14,725 nt of DNA from an uncultured Ignavibacteria bacterium (GCA_937974175.1 CALJIG010000116.1:1-14725); one strand, 5' to 3'; counted from the stretch's first letter, positions 6,703-14,132 are shown. Notes: generated by a model from the letters alone, not told the origin. Translations and numbers: made by a program.

Positions 6703-8103
6703 ATGTTTAATAAAGTCACGCCTGAAATTATTTCTGAATTAAAATCTATTGTAAAAGATGAATGGGTTTTCATTGATGCAGAATCTGTTCAAAACTATTC
6801 TCATGATTATACGGAAGATTTTTCCTTTCCCCCTGAAGTTATAGTAAAACCGGCAAACACCAACGAAGTATCCGAGATAGTTAAGTTAGCTAATAAGTAT
6901 AGTATTCCGGTTGTTCCCCGCGGCGGCGGTACCGGTCTTTCCGGAGGAGCGCTGCCAATATTCGGCGGTATATGTTTATCGATGGAAAGATTTAAAAGCA
7001 TAATTGAAATAGATGAAGCAAATTTTCAGGCAGTTGTTGAGCCTGGAGTAATAACGCAGGTATTCCAGGAAGAGTGCGAGAAAAGAAATTTATTCTATCC
7101 TCCTGATCCTGCTTCACGGGGAAGCTGTTTTCTCGGCGGCAATCTTGCGGAGTGTTCCGGCGGTCCGAAAGCAGTGAAATACGGTGTAACTAAAGATTAT
7201 GTTTTAGCATTGGAATTCGTAACGGCATCAGGTGAAATTATTAATACCGGAGCCAGGGTTCTAAAAAATTCAACAGGATATAATCTTACTCAATTGATTA
7301 TAGGAAGCGAAGGCACACTTGGTGTGATTACAAAAATATATTTTAAGCTTTTACCATTGCCCGCCAAGAAGAAGGTAATTCTTGTTGCTTACAATTCGAT
7401 TGATGAATGCGCTTCATCAGTTGCAAAAATTTTTCAGGCGGGGATTGTTCCGTCAGCATTAGAAATGATGGAGAAGAGCGCAATAGATGCAGCGAAAAGA
7501 CAGCTCGGTAAAGAATTCCCGAATTCTCTTGCAGAGGCGCAGCTGCTAATTGAAGTTGATGGAAATTATGAAGAAGCTTTAGATAAGGATATAGAAAAAA
7601 TTGCAGAGGTTGTTTCAGATGCCGGGGCATTCGATATTGTAATGGCAGAAGACAGCAATAAAATGGCAGAGCTTTGGGCTTTGCGCAGATGTATCGGAGA
7701 AGCTGTGAAATCGATTTCAATTTATAAGGAAGAAGATACGGTTGTACCTAGAGCGAATATGCCTGCATTAATTAAAGGTGTAAAAGAGATTTGTGTTGAG
7801 TATAAAATAACTTCTATTTGTTACGGACATGCAGGAGATGGTAATGTTCATGTAAATATTCTGAAAGATAAAACTGATAATGAGACATGGGAAAAGAATA
7901 TAGACCCCGCGATAAGAAAGATATTTGAGCTGACCGTTTCATTAGGCGGAACAATTTCCGGCGAGCATGGAATAGGTTATTCACAGAAGAGTTATCTTGA
8001 TATAGCTATAAAAGAAAACGAAATGAAGCTAATGAGAGATATTAAAAAAGTATTTGACCCGAATGATATAATGAATCCGGGAAAAATTTTTAAAGATAAA
8101 TGA
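6703..8103 (+). CDS. FAD-binding oxidase, GlcD / D-lactate dehydrogenase-like
   Basis: A 466-residue flavoprotein of the GlcD/D-lactate dehydrogenase type, which oxidises 2-hydroxy acids such as glycolate or D-lactate. The N-terminal FAD domain (about 40-215) shows VPRGGGTGLSGG (71-82), DPAS (135-138), GGNLAECSGGPKAVKYG (145-161) and GSEGTLGVIT (201-210). The C-terminal oxidase domain shows LWALRR (324-329), YGHAGDGNVHVN (374-385), with histidines expected to help bind the substrate or metal, and SGEHGIG (419-425). Length and motif order are normal. No GlcE or GlcF partner or iron-sulfur subunit follows, so it may act alone or with an unlinked partner. It heads a five-gene operon, and its TGA overlaps the next ATG. 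Substrate choice between glycolate and D-lactate is open. Confidence 0.92.
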   Translation: MFNKVTPEIISELKSIVKDEWVFIDAESVQNYSHDYTEDFSFPPEVIVKPANTNEVSEIVKLANKYSIPVVPRGGGTGLSGGALPIFGGICLSMERFKSIIEIDEANFQAVVEPGVITQVFQEECEKRNLFYPPDPASRGSCFLGGNLAECSGGPKAVKYGVTKDYVLALEFVTASGEIINTGARVLKNSTGYNLTQLIIGSEGTLGVITKIYFKLLPLPAKKKVILVAYNSIDECASSVAKIFQAGIVPSALEMMEKSAIDAAKRQLGKEFPNSLAEAQLLIEVDGNYEEALDKDIEKIAEVVSDAGAFDIVMAEDSNKMAELWALRRCIGEAVKSISIYKEEDTVVPRANMPALIKGVKEICVEYKITSICYGHAGDGNVHVNILKDKTDNETWEKNIDPAIRKIFELTVSLGGTISGEHGIGYSQKSYLDIAIKENEMKLMRDIKKVFDPNDIMNPGKIFKDK

Positions 8104-8471
8104 TAAAGCACTTAATCTTAGTTATATTTTTATTTGCATCGTTCAATGTATATGCACAAGATACCGCTACAATAGGAAAAAAAAGTTCTTCTCCTATAGT
8201 GTATAACCTTACGGAAGTCCGAAAAATGATAAGTTATCCTGAATCAGCATTAGACGATGAGCTTGAAGGGAAAGTCATTGTTAGAATATTGGTAAATGAA
8301 GATGGTGTAGCTATAAAGGATTCCTTGATCTCCGGTCACAAAATTTTTTACAATGAAGTTAGAAAATGGATATACAAATTGAAGATGAAGCCTGCAACAT
8401 TGAATGATGTACCTATAAAGTGTTACATAAATATTCCTTTTCAGTTTACGATTCCTAAGGAAGATAACTAA
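8100..8471 (+). CDS. Secreted stand-alone TonB C-terminal domain protein
   Basis: A 123-residue protein with a Sec signal peptide (residues 1-19, ending N-V-Y-A before Q) and a TonB-C-like domain at about 45-117. The visible pattern is YPESALDDELEGKVIVRILV, then NEDG (67-70), V-RKWIYKLKMKPAT (87-100) and a closing strand INIPFQF. Classical TonB has a membrane anchor and a long Pro-rich linker. Both are absent here, so it cannot couple to ExbB/ExbD in the usual way; such short forms are common in Bacteroidota and their roles are unclear. The ATG overlaps the stop of the FAD oxidase gene (ATGA, 8100-8103), which implies translational coupling. Confidence 0.8.
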   Translation: MIKHLILVIFLFASFNVYAQDTATIGKKSSSPIVYNLTEVRKMISYPESALDDELEGKVIVRILVNEDGVAIKDSLISGHKIFYNEVRKWIYKLKMKPATLNDVPIKCYINIPFQFTIPKEDN

Positions 8472-8484
8472 GAAAATAAATATT

Positions 8485-8892
8485 ATGGTATCAGCCGAAA
8501 CAACATTACGAGTATTATATGCCCAGACAGATGTAATGGGAATAATGAATAACGTCCGTTATTTCGAATTTTTTGAAGCGGGCAGAAATAACCTTATGCG
8601 TGAAATGGGCTACGCATATACTGAGCTTGAAAAAGAAGGTTACGGATTATCAGTGGTCGAATCTTACTGCAAATATATTTCCACTGCAAAGTACGATGAT
8701 GTTGTCCGCATAAAAGCGTTTATGGATGAAGTGCCGGGAGTGAAAGTTAAAATCCATTATGAATTATTTGTGGAAGAAAGACTGATAGCAAGAGGGTATA
8801 CAATACTTGGATTTATAAATCTGAAAACAATCCGCCCGACGCGTCCGCCTGAAAAATTTGTAGAGCTGGTAAAATCTCATATTAATAAATAA
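8485..8892 (+). CDS. Acyl-CoA thioesterase, 4HBT hot-dog fold (YbgC/FadM-like)
   Basis: A 135-residue cytosolic hot-dog thioesterase that should hydrolyse acyl-CoA thioesters. The catalytic motif sits at the start: VLYAQTDVMGIMNNVRYFEFFE across residues 10-31, with Asp16 as the likely catalytic residue and the N-N-x-x-Y-x-x-F-F-E helix that defines the 4HBT family. The rest fits the single-domain length of about 130-140 residues, including YVxY-like KYISTAKYDD (63-72) and the final strand TILGFINLKT. Its stop TAA shares one base with the next ATG (TAATG, 8890-8894). The acyl substrate is not evident. Confidence 0.87.
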   Translation: MVSAETTLRVLYAQTDVMGIMNNVRYFEFFEAGRNNLMREMGYAYTELEKEGYGLSVVESYCKYISTAKYDDVVRIKAFMDEVPGVKVKIHYELFVEERLIARGYTILGFINLKTIRPTRPPEKFVELVKSHINK

Positions 8893-9062
8893 TGGAAAAA
8901 ATTGTAGAGTTCATTGTATGCCCGGTTGATAAGGCATCTTTAATAGATAAGAATGAATACTGGGAATGCACAAAATGCAGTGCGAAGTACAAAGTTACCA
9001 ATGGAATTCCTAACTTAATTCCCGAAGAGCAAATTATTGAAAGCGAAAATAAAAACAGCTAA
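8892..9062 (+). CDS. Trm112/UPF0434-like small zinc-ribbon protein
   Basis: A 56-residue protein starting with MEKIVEFIVCPVDKASLI. It carries C-P (10-11), a C-T-K-C knuckle (Cys26 and Cys29) and the family ending KYKVTNGIPNLIPEE (33-47). This is the layout of bacterial Trm112-like/YcaR proteins, which in eukaryotes activate methyltransferases; their bacterial role is poorly known. One usual zinc ligand is missing: the first knuckle is C-P-V-D in place of C-P-x-C, so metal binding may be weak or use Asp13. Both ends overlap neighbours by one base in TAATG junctions (8890-8894 and 9060-9064), which fixes the start and supports a real, co-translated gene. Confidence 0.85.
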   Translation: MEKIVEFIVCPVDKASLIDKNEYWECTKCSAKYKVTNGIPNLIPEEQIIESENKNS

Positions 9063-9922
9063 TGGATTATTATAAAAATTTTGATTTCAAAGAAGCCTGC
9101 CGTTTAATAAAAATGGCATTGAAAGAAGATATCGGTACAGGCGATATTACCACCGATAATTTAATCCCTTCAAAGAATATATCTGCTGCAAATATTCTAT
9201 TGAAGGAAGAAGGAATAGTATCCGGATTAAAAATTTTCAAGGCTGTATTTGATTCAATTGATAAGAAAACTAAGATTAAATTTTTTGTAAAGGACGGGGA
9301 CAAACTAAAAAAGGGAACTCTCATAGGTGAAATAAAAGGAAGCACGAGAACCTTATTAAAAGGGGAGCGCACGGCATTAAACATACTGCAAAGAATGAGC
9401 GGTATATCTACAGTTACAAACTCATTTACAAAGAAGCTCAATAATAGTAAGATTAAAATTCTTGATACAAGAAAGACCACACCAAATTTCAGATTGTTTG
9501 AAAAGCTCGCTGTGAAGATAGGCGGCGGCACAAATCACAGAACAGGTTTATACGATATGATGCTGATAAAGGATAACCATATTGAAGCAAACGGCGGCAT
9601 CGAAAATACACTTGAGAGACTTGCCGTGATAAAGAAAAATTTCAAAGTTGAGATAGAAGTAAAAGACCTTTTTGAATTAATGATTGTCTGCACTCTTGGA
9701 AAAGGAATTGTGGATATAATAATGCTTGATAATTTTTCCATAGAGAATGTTAAGCAGGCAGTTAAGATTGTTGACGGAAATTTTAAGATAGAAATTTCCG
9801 GTGGTATAAATATGGATACAATTTCAAACTACACAAGAATCAAAGGTATTGATTTTATTTCTATAGGAGCGTTAACCCATTCAGCTAAAGCGCTGGATAT
9901 ATCATTAGACTTTATAAATTAG
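9062..9922 (+). CDS. nadC: Nicotinate-nucleotide pyrophosphorylase (carboxylating), quinolinate phosphoribosyltransferase
   Basis: This 286-residue enzyme converts quinolinate and PRPP to nicotinate mononucleotide, CO2 and pyrophosphate in de novo NAD synthesis. Nearly all family motifs are present: KEDIGTGDITT (21-31), GERTALNILQRMSGIST (101-117) with Arg103, DTRKTTP (135-141), GGGTNHRTGLYDMMLIKDNH (154-173), the acidic pair around EIEVKD (197-202) and MLDN (221-224), and the phosphate-binding SGGIN (246-250) and IGALTHS (268-274). Length is normal. It is the last gene of the operon that begins with the FAD oxidase, starting in a TAATG overlap. The other NAD genes (nadA, nadB) are not in the window. 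Confidence 0.97.
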   Translation: MDYYKNFDFKEACRLIKMALKEDIGTGDITTDNLIPSKNISAANILLKEEGIVSGLKIFKAVFDSIDKKTKIKFFVKDGDKLKKGTLIGEIKGSTRTLLKGERTALNILQRMSGISTVTNSFTKKLNNSKIKILDTRKTTPNFRLFEKLAVKIGGGTNHRTGLYDMMLIKDNHIEANGGIENTLERLAVIKKNFKVEIEVKDLFELMIVCTLGKGIVDIIMLDNFSIENVKQAVKIVDGNFKIEISGGINMDTISNYTRIKGIDFISIGALTHSAKALDISLDFIN

Positions 9923-9923
9923 A

Positions 9924-9978
9924 ATTTTCAATTATCCTCATTATAACTTGAAAATCAGCCTATATAAGCGTATTTTAA
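9924..9978 (+). promoter_or_regulatory. Candidate promoter of the three-paralogue cluster with an inverted repeat
   Basis: TTG at 9948-9950 is followed after 20 bases by TATTTTAA at 9971-9978, matching six of eight positions of the Bacteroidota -7 element TAnnTTTG. An 8-bp inverted repeat (ATTTTCAA at 9924-9931, TTGAAAAT at 9948-9955, 16 bases apart) overlaps the -33 element. It could be an operator or a weak end-of-operon hairpin after nadC, since no standard terminator is visible there. The ATG at 10006 is 28 bases downstream of the -7 element. Confidence 0.4.
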
Positions 9979-10005
9979 ACCAATATTAACCTAATAATTT
10001 CACAT

Positions 10006-10539
10006 ATGAAAAACACCTTTTACAATTTGAAATTTATACTGGCAATTGTAGTAAGCTTTACTTTATTGACGGCTTGCAGTAAAGTGAAAGAAATGGCTGA
10101 CAAAGAAAAAGAAAAGACTGATAAAAAAGAAGAGACCACTAAAGAAACAACTAAAGAAGAAACAAAGAAAGAGTCTTCAGGTAAAGAAGAAACAGCAGGC
10201 AGCAAGCTTTACTTCTGTGAAGACTACAAAAACGGTAAAGAAGTCGGTGTTAGCGAGAGATTCACAACCGGCTGGTTAACTGTTATGGTCAGAACTGAAA
10301 AACCATTAGGTGTCGGTAAAGTTGAACTCAGAATGACAAAAATCAAAGATGCTAACGGTGATAAAATCAGTGAAAAAATAGTTGATACAGTTCCATTCGA
10401 TGTACAGGCAGACTGGGATTATACATACTTCCAGGATAAATCCAGATTAAAATTCTCTTCACCCGGTACCTATAAAGTTACCATGCAAAAAGTTGACGGA
10501 ACACCAATCTGCAGCGGTGAAGTTGAAGTAACAAAATAA
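10006..10539 (+). CDS. Lipoprotein with charged linker and RFTTG-type exported domain (paralogue 1)
   Basis: A 177-residue protein that I do not recognise. It has a lipoprotein signal with lipobox L-T-A-C at Cys24. Next is a Lys/Glu/Thr-rich linker (about 26-66) made of imperfect K-E-E-T-T/K-E-T-T repeats, then a compact domain at about 67-177. The domain starts K-L-Y-F-C-E-D-Y, carries VSERFTTGWLTVMVR (82-96), then PFDVQADWDYTYFQDKSRLKF and ends ICSGEVEV. Cys71 and Cys169 are conserved in paralogue 2 and probably pair in a disulfide. The linker would hold the domain away from the membrane. It is the first of three tandem copies, 10 bases before the next, and DNA identity with paralogue 2 is high around the RFTTG segment. 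Confidence 0.85.
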   Translation: MKNTFYNLKFILAIVVSFTLLTACSKVKEMADKEKEKTDKKEETTKETTKEETKKESSGKEETAGSKLYFCEDYKNGKEVGVSERFTTGWLTVMVRTEKPLGVGKVELRMTKIKDANGDKISEKIVDTVPFDVQADWDYTYFQDKSRLKFSSPGTYKVTMQKVDGTPICSGEVEVTK

Positions 10540-10549
10540 TTTTAACGCA

Positions 10550-10975
10550 ATGTCTAAAGCAAAAATATATTTCTTACTTTGTGCAGTTGTAATTTTATTC
10601 TGTGCTTCCGGTAAAACTTATTCGCAAAGCGGAGGCAGTTTATATTTTTGCGAAGATTACAAAGATGCAAAAGAAATCGGCGTCAGCGAAAGATTCACAA
10701 CCGGCTGGCTGACTGTTATGGTCCGAACTGATAAACCTTTCGGAACAGAAAAAGTCGAGCTGCTGATTACTCAAATTGCTGATAAAAATGGAAATACGAT
10801 TTCCGAAAAAGTAATTGATACGGTTCCGTTTGATATTGGTGCAGACTGGACCTATGCTTATTTTCAGGATAAATCAAGCTTGAAATTCACTTCACCCGGA
10901 GTTTATAGAGTTACTTTGAAAGATCTTAAAGGAATTCCATTTTGCAGCGGCGAAGTAGAAATTATTTCAAAATAA
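10550..10975 (+). CDS. Secreted RFTTG-type domain protein (paralogue 2)
   Basis: A 141-residue protein of unrecognised family, closely related to the lipoprotein just upstream. It has a plain Sec signal peptide (about 1-26, ending K-T-Y-S-Q) and no lipobox at Cys18, where Phe precedes the cysteine. It has no charged linker. The domain at about 30-141 keeps LYFCEDY (31-37), GVSERFTTGWLTVMVRT (44-60), TVPFDIGADW, YFQDKSSLKF, and FCSGEVEI near the end. Cys34 and Cys132 match Cys71 and Cys169 of paralogue 1. It therefore appears to be a freely secreted version of the same domain, the product of a recent tandem duplication with a changed export signal. Confidence 0.83.
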   Translation: MSKAKIYFLLCAVVILFCASGKTYSQSGGSLYFCEDYKDAKEIGVSERFTTGWLTVMVRTDKPFGTEKVELLITQIADKNGNTISEKVIDTVPFDIGADWTYAYFQDKSSLKFTSPGVYRVTLKDLKGIPFCSGEVEIISK

Positions 10976-11036
10976 TTCCGGAACTTTTTTCATACAATTG
11001 AATTTAATAATTAAAATTTTTTTCATAAACCAAAAC

Positions 11037-11042
11037 GAAAGG
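11037..11042 (+). promoter_or_regulatory. Shine-Dalgarno-like site before paralogue 3
   Basis: GAAAGG sits 6 bases upstream of the ATG at 11049. Nearly all other starts in the window have only A/T-rich sequence ahead of them, so this is a rare ribosome binding site here and supports the chosen start. Confidence 0.5.
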
Positions 11043-11048
11043 TAATAA

Positions 11049-11462
11049 ATGTCAAAACTTAAACTATTTTTCTGCATGGTGGCTATCGTAATCTTATTCG
11101 GTGCCAGCCAGAAATCATTTGCTCAAAACGGTCCTGTAATGTATTTCTGCTCAAGCTACGGCTCATCAGGAGAAATCGATATCAGCGACAGATTCACAAC
11201 AGGCTATTTAACTGTTATGGTAAAATGCGATTATGCTTTAGGCTTATCTGACTGTAATATTCAGTTTGATAAATTCAACAATTCAACAAACAAATTTGAT
11301 TACTATAAAAAATTCCCTTACACTGTCAGCCCTGATATGAAGTACATTTACTTCGCAAGTGATGACCTTAGCTTTGATAAGCCGGGAATTTACAGAGTAT
11401 TTCTTCTTGACAAACAGGATAGAACAGTAGCTTCTGCTCTTATTGAAATCATCAAAAAGTAA
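11049..11462 (+). CDS. Secreted RFTTG-type domain protein (paralogue 3, diverged)
   Basis: A 137-residue third member of the tandem set, of unrecognised family. The signal peptide runs to about A-Q at 25-26. The core signature is kept: VMYFCSSY (30-37), then DISDRFTTGYLTVMVK (44-59), and KPGIYRVFLL near the end. It differs in useful ways. The C-terminal cysteine of paralogues 1 and 2 is replaced by Ala128, while two new cysteines (Cys60 and Cys69) appear close together, so a different disulfide is likely. The middle, with FDYYKKFPYTVSPDMKYIYF, replaces TVPFDVQADW-type sequence. It is separated from paralogue 2 by 73 bases, has its own Shine-Dalgarno-like site, and is followed by a strong terminator. 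Confidence 0.83.
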   Translation: MSKLKLFFCMVAIVILFGASQKSFAQNGPVMYFCSSYGSSGEIDISDRFTTGYLTVMVKCDYALGLSDCNIQFDKFNNSTNKFDYYKKFPYTVSPDMKYIYFASDDLSFDKPGIYRVFLLDKQDRTVASALIEIIKK

Positions 11463-11483
11463 TTTAACTCAAATTCATTTTTT

Positions 11484-11518
11484 AAAAGCCGTCCCGACTT
11501 TGTCCGGACGGCTTTTTT
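11484..11518 (+). terminator. Rho-independent terminator of the three-paralogue cluster
   Basis: An 11-bp stem (AAAAGCCGTCC at 11484-11494, GGACGGCTTTT at 11506-11516) continues inward through one C-C mismatch into GAC/GTC with a TTT loop. The right arm ends in a run of six T to 11518. The A run on the left arm may allow some function on the other strand. Confidence 0.9.
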
Positions 11519-11580
11519 GTTTTATTCCAAAATCTTATTATCATTTCATAAAATTTTGTAATTGAGTATTTTATCTCACA

Positions 11581-13068
11581 ATGCGAGACAAGATTAAATC
11601 ATTATCCAAGGATACGCTCATTTACGGAACAAGCACAGTCATCCAGAGATTTCTTGCATTCATTTTAGTACCGCTATATACTAATACTTTCCTTCCTGCC
11701 GAGTTCGGAATTATCTCTAACCTTTTTGCTTACATTGCCATATTAAATGTTTTTTTCTCTATAGGATTTGAGTCGGGCTATTTTAAATTTGCTTCATCTC
11801 TCGAATTAGGAAGCAAGAAAGAAAATTTCTCGCTTCCGTTTTTTTCAGTGTTTATAAATTCTTTAATACTCAGTTCAATAATATTTTTTCTGCCCTATAC
11901 TATTGCCCCTGTATTTCAGCTTGATGCTGCCCATGCGCCGCTATTAAGATATGCCTCATTGATTTTATTTTTCGATGCTGTAGTTCTTATTCCCTTTGCT
12001 TATTTAAGATTGCACCGCAGGGCAAAACAATTCGGTCTGCTGAAAGTTATCAGCATTACAATTAATATCGGGCTAAACATAATTCTTATCTTCGTTCTCA
12101 AATGGGGAACTGAAGCTGTCTTCATCAGCAATGCCGTTGCATCAGGAGTAACATTCTTAATTTTTATTCCTCTTATTTTAAAGAACGTCTCTTTCACTTT
12201 TAATAAAGAGCTCTACAAAGAGATGTTAAGATTTTCTCTGCCTATTATTCCTGCCGGTATCGGAGCGAGTTTTGTGCAGGTAATCGACAGGCCGATTTTA
12301 ACCTATCTTACCGATGATACTACAGTCGGTATATATCAGGCAAATTACCGTCTGGGAATTTTAATGATGCTCTTTGTTTCCATTTACGAATTTGCATGGC
12401 GGCCTTTCTTTTTACAGACTGCTAAAGAAGCAAATGCAAAACAGATTTTCTCTAAGATAATGACTTTGTTCATTTTCGCAATGTGTGTCATATTTTTATT
12501 CCTTAGCTTCTATCTGGAAAACATAATAAAAATCCCTATGCCGTTCAGAGGTTATCTCATCGGCAAAAGCTACTGGTCGGGTATTGGTATTGTTCCCATC
12601 GTTCTTGCCGGATATCTCATGTATGGAATTTATGTAAACCTCATGGCCGGAATTTACATTGAGAAGAAAACAAAATATCTTCCTCTTATTACGGGTATCG
12701 GAGCTGCTGTGAATGTAGCAGTAAACTTCGCGCTTATTCCAAAATTCGGAATGACCGGAGCAGCCTATGCAACTCTTGTAAGTTACTTTGCAATGATGGT
12801 CGGCATCTATATTACATCCAGTAAATTTTATAAAATAGATTACGAGTTCAGTAAAATTTATCTTATAGCATTTTCTACCATAGCAACGTTTGCAATTTAT
12901 TCGTTTACCGCAGGTACGGTATTGCATGAGTGGTATTTCAAATTTGTTTATCTCGTATTATTTTTTGTTTTAATTTTTGCTTTCAAGATTGTTACATTAA
13001 AAGATATTAAAAGTCTGCGGGGGATAAAAAAACCTGCAAAGCAAATTGTGCCCGATGAACTTCAATAG
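11581..13068 (+). CDS. Polysaccharide/lipid-linked oligosaccharide flippase (MOP superfamily, Wzx-like)
   Basis: A 495-residue integral membrane protein with about 12-14 hydrophobic segments and few charges. It begins in the manner of the Polysacc_synt/Wzx family: K-S-L-S-K-D-T-L-I-Y-G-T with QRFLAFILVPLYTNTF (22-37) and a following F-G-I. A second, similar segment begins near FSLPIIPAGIGASFVQVIDR, consistent with the two-bundle MOP fold. Such proteins flip undecaprenyl-linked glycans or other lipid-linked sugars across the inner membrane for exopolysaccharide, O-antigen or similar pathways. No glycan synthesis genes are nearby on this strand, so the substrate is open. It overlaps the recombinase gene by 14 bases, which suggests co-transcription. 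The start is an ATG at 11581 with no clear ribosome binding site. Confidence 0.83.
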   Translation: MRDKIKSLSKDTLIYGTSTVIQRFLAFILVPLYTNTFLPAEFGIISNLFAYIAILNVFFSIGFESGYFKFASSLELGSKKENFSLPFFSVFINSLILSSIIFFLPYTIAPVFQLDAAHAPLLRYASLILFFDAVVLIPFAYLRLHRRAKQFGLLKVISITINIGLNIILIFVLKWGTEAVFISNAVASGVTFLIFIPLILKNVSFTFNKELYKEMLRFSLPIIPAGIGASFVQVIDRPILTYLTDDTTVGIYQANYRLGILMMLFVSIYEFAWRPFFLQTAKEANAKQIFSKIMTLFIFAMCVIFLFLSFYLENIIKIPMPFRGYLIGKSYWSGIGIVPIVLAGYLMYGIYVNLMAGIYIEKKTKYLPLITGIGAAVNVAVNFALIPKFGMTGAAYATLVSYFAMMVGIYITSSKFYKIDYEFSKIYLIAFSTIATFAIYSFTAGTVLHEWYFKFVYLVLFFVLIFAFKIVTLKDIKSLRGIKKPAKQIVPDELQ

Positions 13069-13948
13069 ATACATACAGGAATATCTAAGCTATCTTAAAG
13101 TAAGCCTTAATTACTCGCCGCATACTATTACATCCTATGAAAACGACTTAAAGCAGTTTGAAAATTTCCTTACGCTTACTTTTGGCAAAGATGATTTTGA
13201 TCTTAACGACCTCGAGCTTACAATTTTAAAATCATTCGTAGCAGGATTATTTGATGAAGATTATTCTAACAGAAGCATATCACGTAAAATATCTCTGCTG
13301 AAATCCTTCTTCAAATATCTTGCAAAGAAGAAATATATAAAAAAGAACGTTGCATCGACTCTGATATTTCCCAAGCTCGATAAAAAACTTCCTTCGTATC
13401 TGACAGAATCGGAAGCGGAAAAACTTTTTGAACCTGAACAGACCGATGGCAGAAAGCCGTTGGATGCAGCGATACTTGAGCTGTTTTATTCTACCGGTAT
13501 CCGTTTATCCGAGCTTATCAATCTTAAAATCAGCAACATTAACTTCAGCATAAAAACAATTAAGGTCTTCGGTAAAGGCTCTAAAGAGCGCATCGTTCCG
13601 TTCGGAAAAAATGCCGAGCTTAGTATTAATGAGTATTTAAAAATCCGTCCCGTGCCTGCTGAAGGCAACTCAGATATTTTATTCCTCAGCTCTAACGGAA
13701 ACAAGCTGTACCCGATGCAGGTGAACCGCATCACAAAAAAATCTTTAGAGGGCGTTACGGAGCTAAAGAAAAAATCTCCGCATATACTGCGTCATACTTT
13801 TGCCTCGCATCTTTTAGATAAAGGCGCTGATATCAGAGCCGTTAAAGATTTGCTCGGCCATGAATCGCTTTCAACTACTCAGGTATATACTCACATCTCT
13901 CCCGAAAAACTTAAGAAAGTTTATAAGCAGTCACATCCGAGAGCGTGA
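13055..13948 (+). CDS. Tyrosine recombinase of the XerC/XerD family
   Basis: A 297-residue recombinase. Numbering uses the ATG at 13055, not the upstream TTG at 13046, which would add three residues (M-C-P). The N-terminal SAM-like core-binding domain (about 1-90) includes YLSYLKVSLNYSPHTITSYENDL. The catalytic domain (about 105-297) holds the full set: Arg150 in TGIRLSEL, Lys174 in VFGKGSKERIVPF, His243 and Arg246 in HILRHTFASHLL, His269 in LLGHES, and nucleophile Tyr278 in QVYTHIS. Length and motifs fit chromosome-dimer resolvases, and XerC versus XerD cannot be separated by eye. It overlaps the flippase end by 14 bases. Repeat-rich DNA begins just after its stop, but no dif-like site was seen there. 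Confidence 0.93.
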   Translation: MNFNRYIQEYLSYLKVSLNYSPHTITSYENDLKQFENFLTLTFGKDDFDLNDLELTILKSFVAGLFDEDYSNRSISRKISLLKSFFKYLAKKKYIKKNVASTLIFPKLDKKLPSYLTESEAEKLFEPEQTDGRKPLDAAILELFYSTGIRLSELINLKISNINFSIKTIKVFGKGSKERIVPFGKNAELSINEYLKIRPVPAEGNSDILFLSSNGNKLYPMQVNRITKKSLEGVTELKKKSPHILRHTFASHLLDKGADIRAVKDLLGHESLSTTQVYTHISPEKLKKVYKQSHPRA

Positions 13949-13953
13949 CTTAA

Positions 13954-13984
13954 TTTCAGATTTCAGATTTCAGATTTCAGATTT
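13954..13984. repeat. Perfect heptamer array, TTTCAGA x4
   Basis: Four contiguous perfect copies of TTTCAGA (13954-13981) plus a partial TTT, beginning six bases after the recombinase stop. The period of seven bases is shared with the other arrays in this region. Confidence 0.95.
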
Positions 13985-13998
13985 AAAAATCCACTTTG

Positions 13999-14132
13999 TT
14001 AACTGTTCATTGTTAATTACTAATTGAACTAAGTCGGGTTTTGGTCGGATTCTTATTCAATTACGAGTTCCAAATTACGAATTACGAGTTTTTAAATTCT
14101 GTTAATTATTAATTGAACAAAGTCGGATTTTG
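13999..14132. repeat. Degenerate heptamer runs and GTCGG element, composite module copy 1
   Basis: This stretch contains degenerate seven-base units: TTCATTG, TTAATTA, CTAATTG near 14005-14025, and ACGAGTT, CCAAATT, ACGAATT, ACGAGTT near 14063-14090. It also holds the element GTCGGGTTTTGGTCGG at 14033-14048. The part 14046-14132 recurs as 14434-14533 with small changes and a 14-base (two-heptamer) difference. No coding potential is visible. Confidence 0.85.

Noticed and set aside
7343..7720. A 125-residue - strand ORF inside the FAD oxidase gene
   Set aside because: It is a shadow of a strongly supported gene, with no domain and no promoter.
12496..12927. A 143-residue - strand ORF inside the flippase gene
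   Set aside because: It is antisense to a well-supported membrane protein gene and has no recognisable domain; its Cys/Lys-rich sequence is a by-product of the opposite frame.
13046..13054. TTG at 13046 as the start of the recombinase
   Set aside because: It adds only three residues and gives a deeper overlap with the flippase, while the ATG at 13055 gives a normal XerC/XerD N-terminus.
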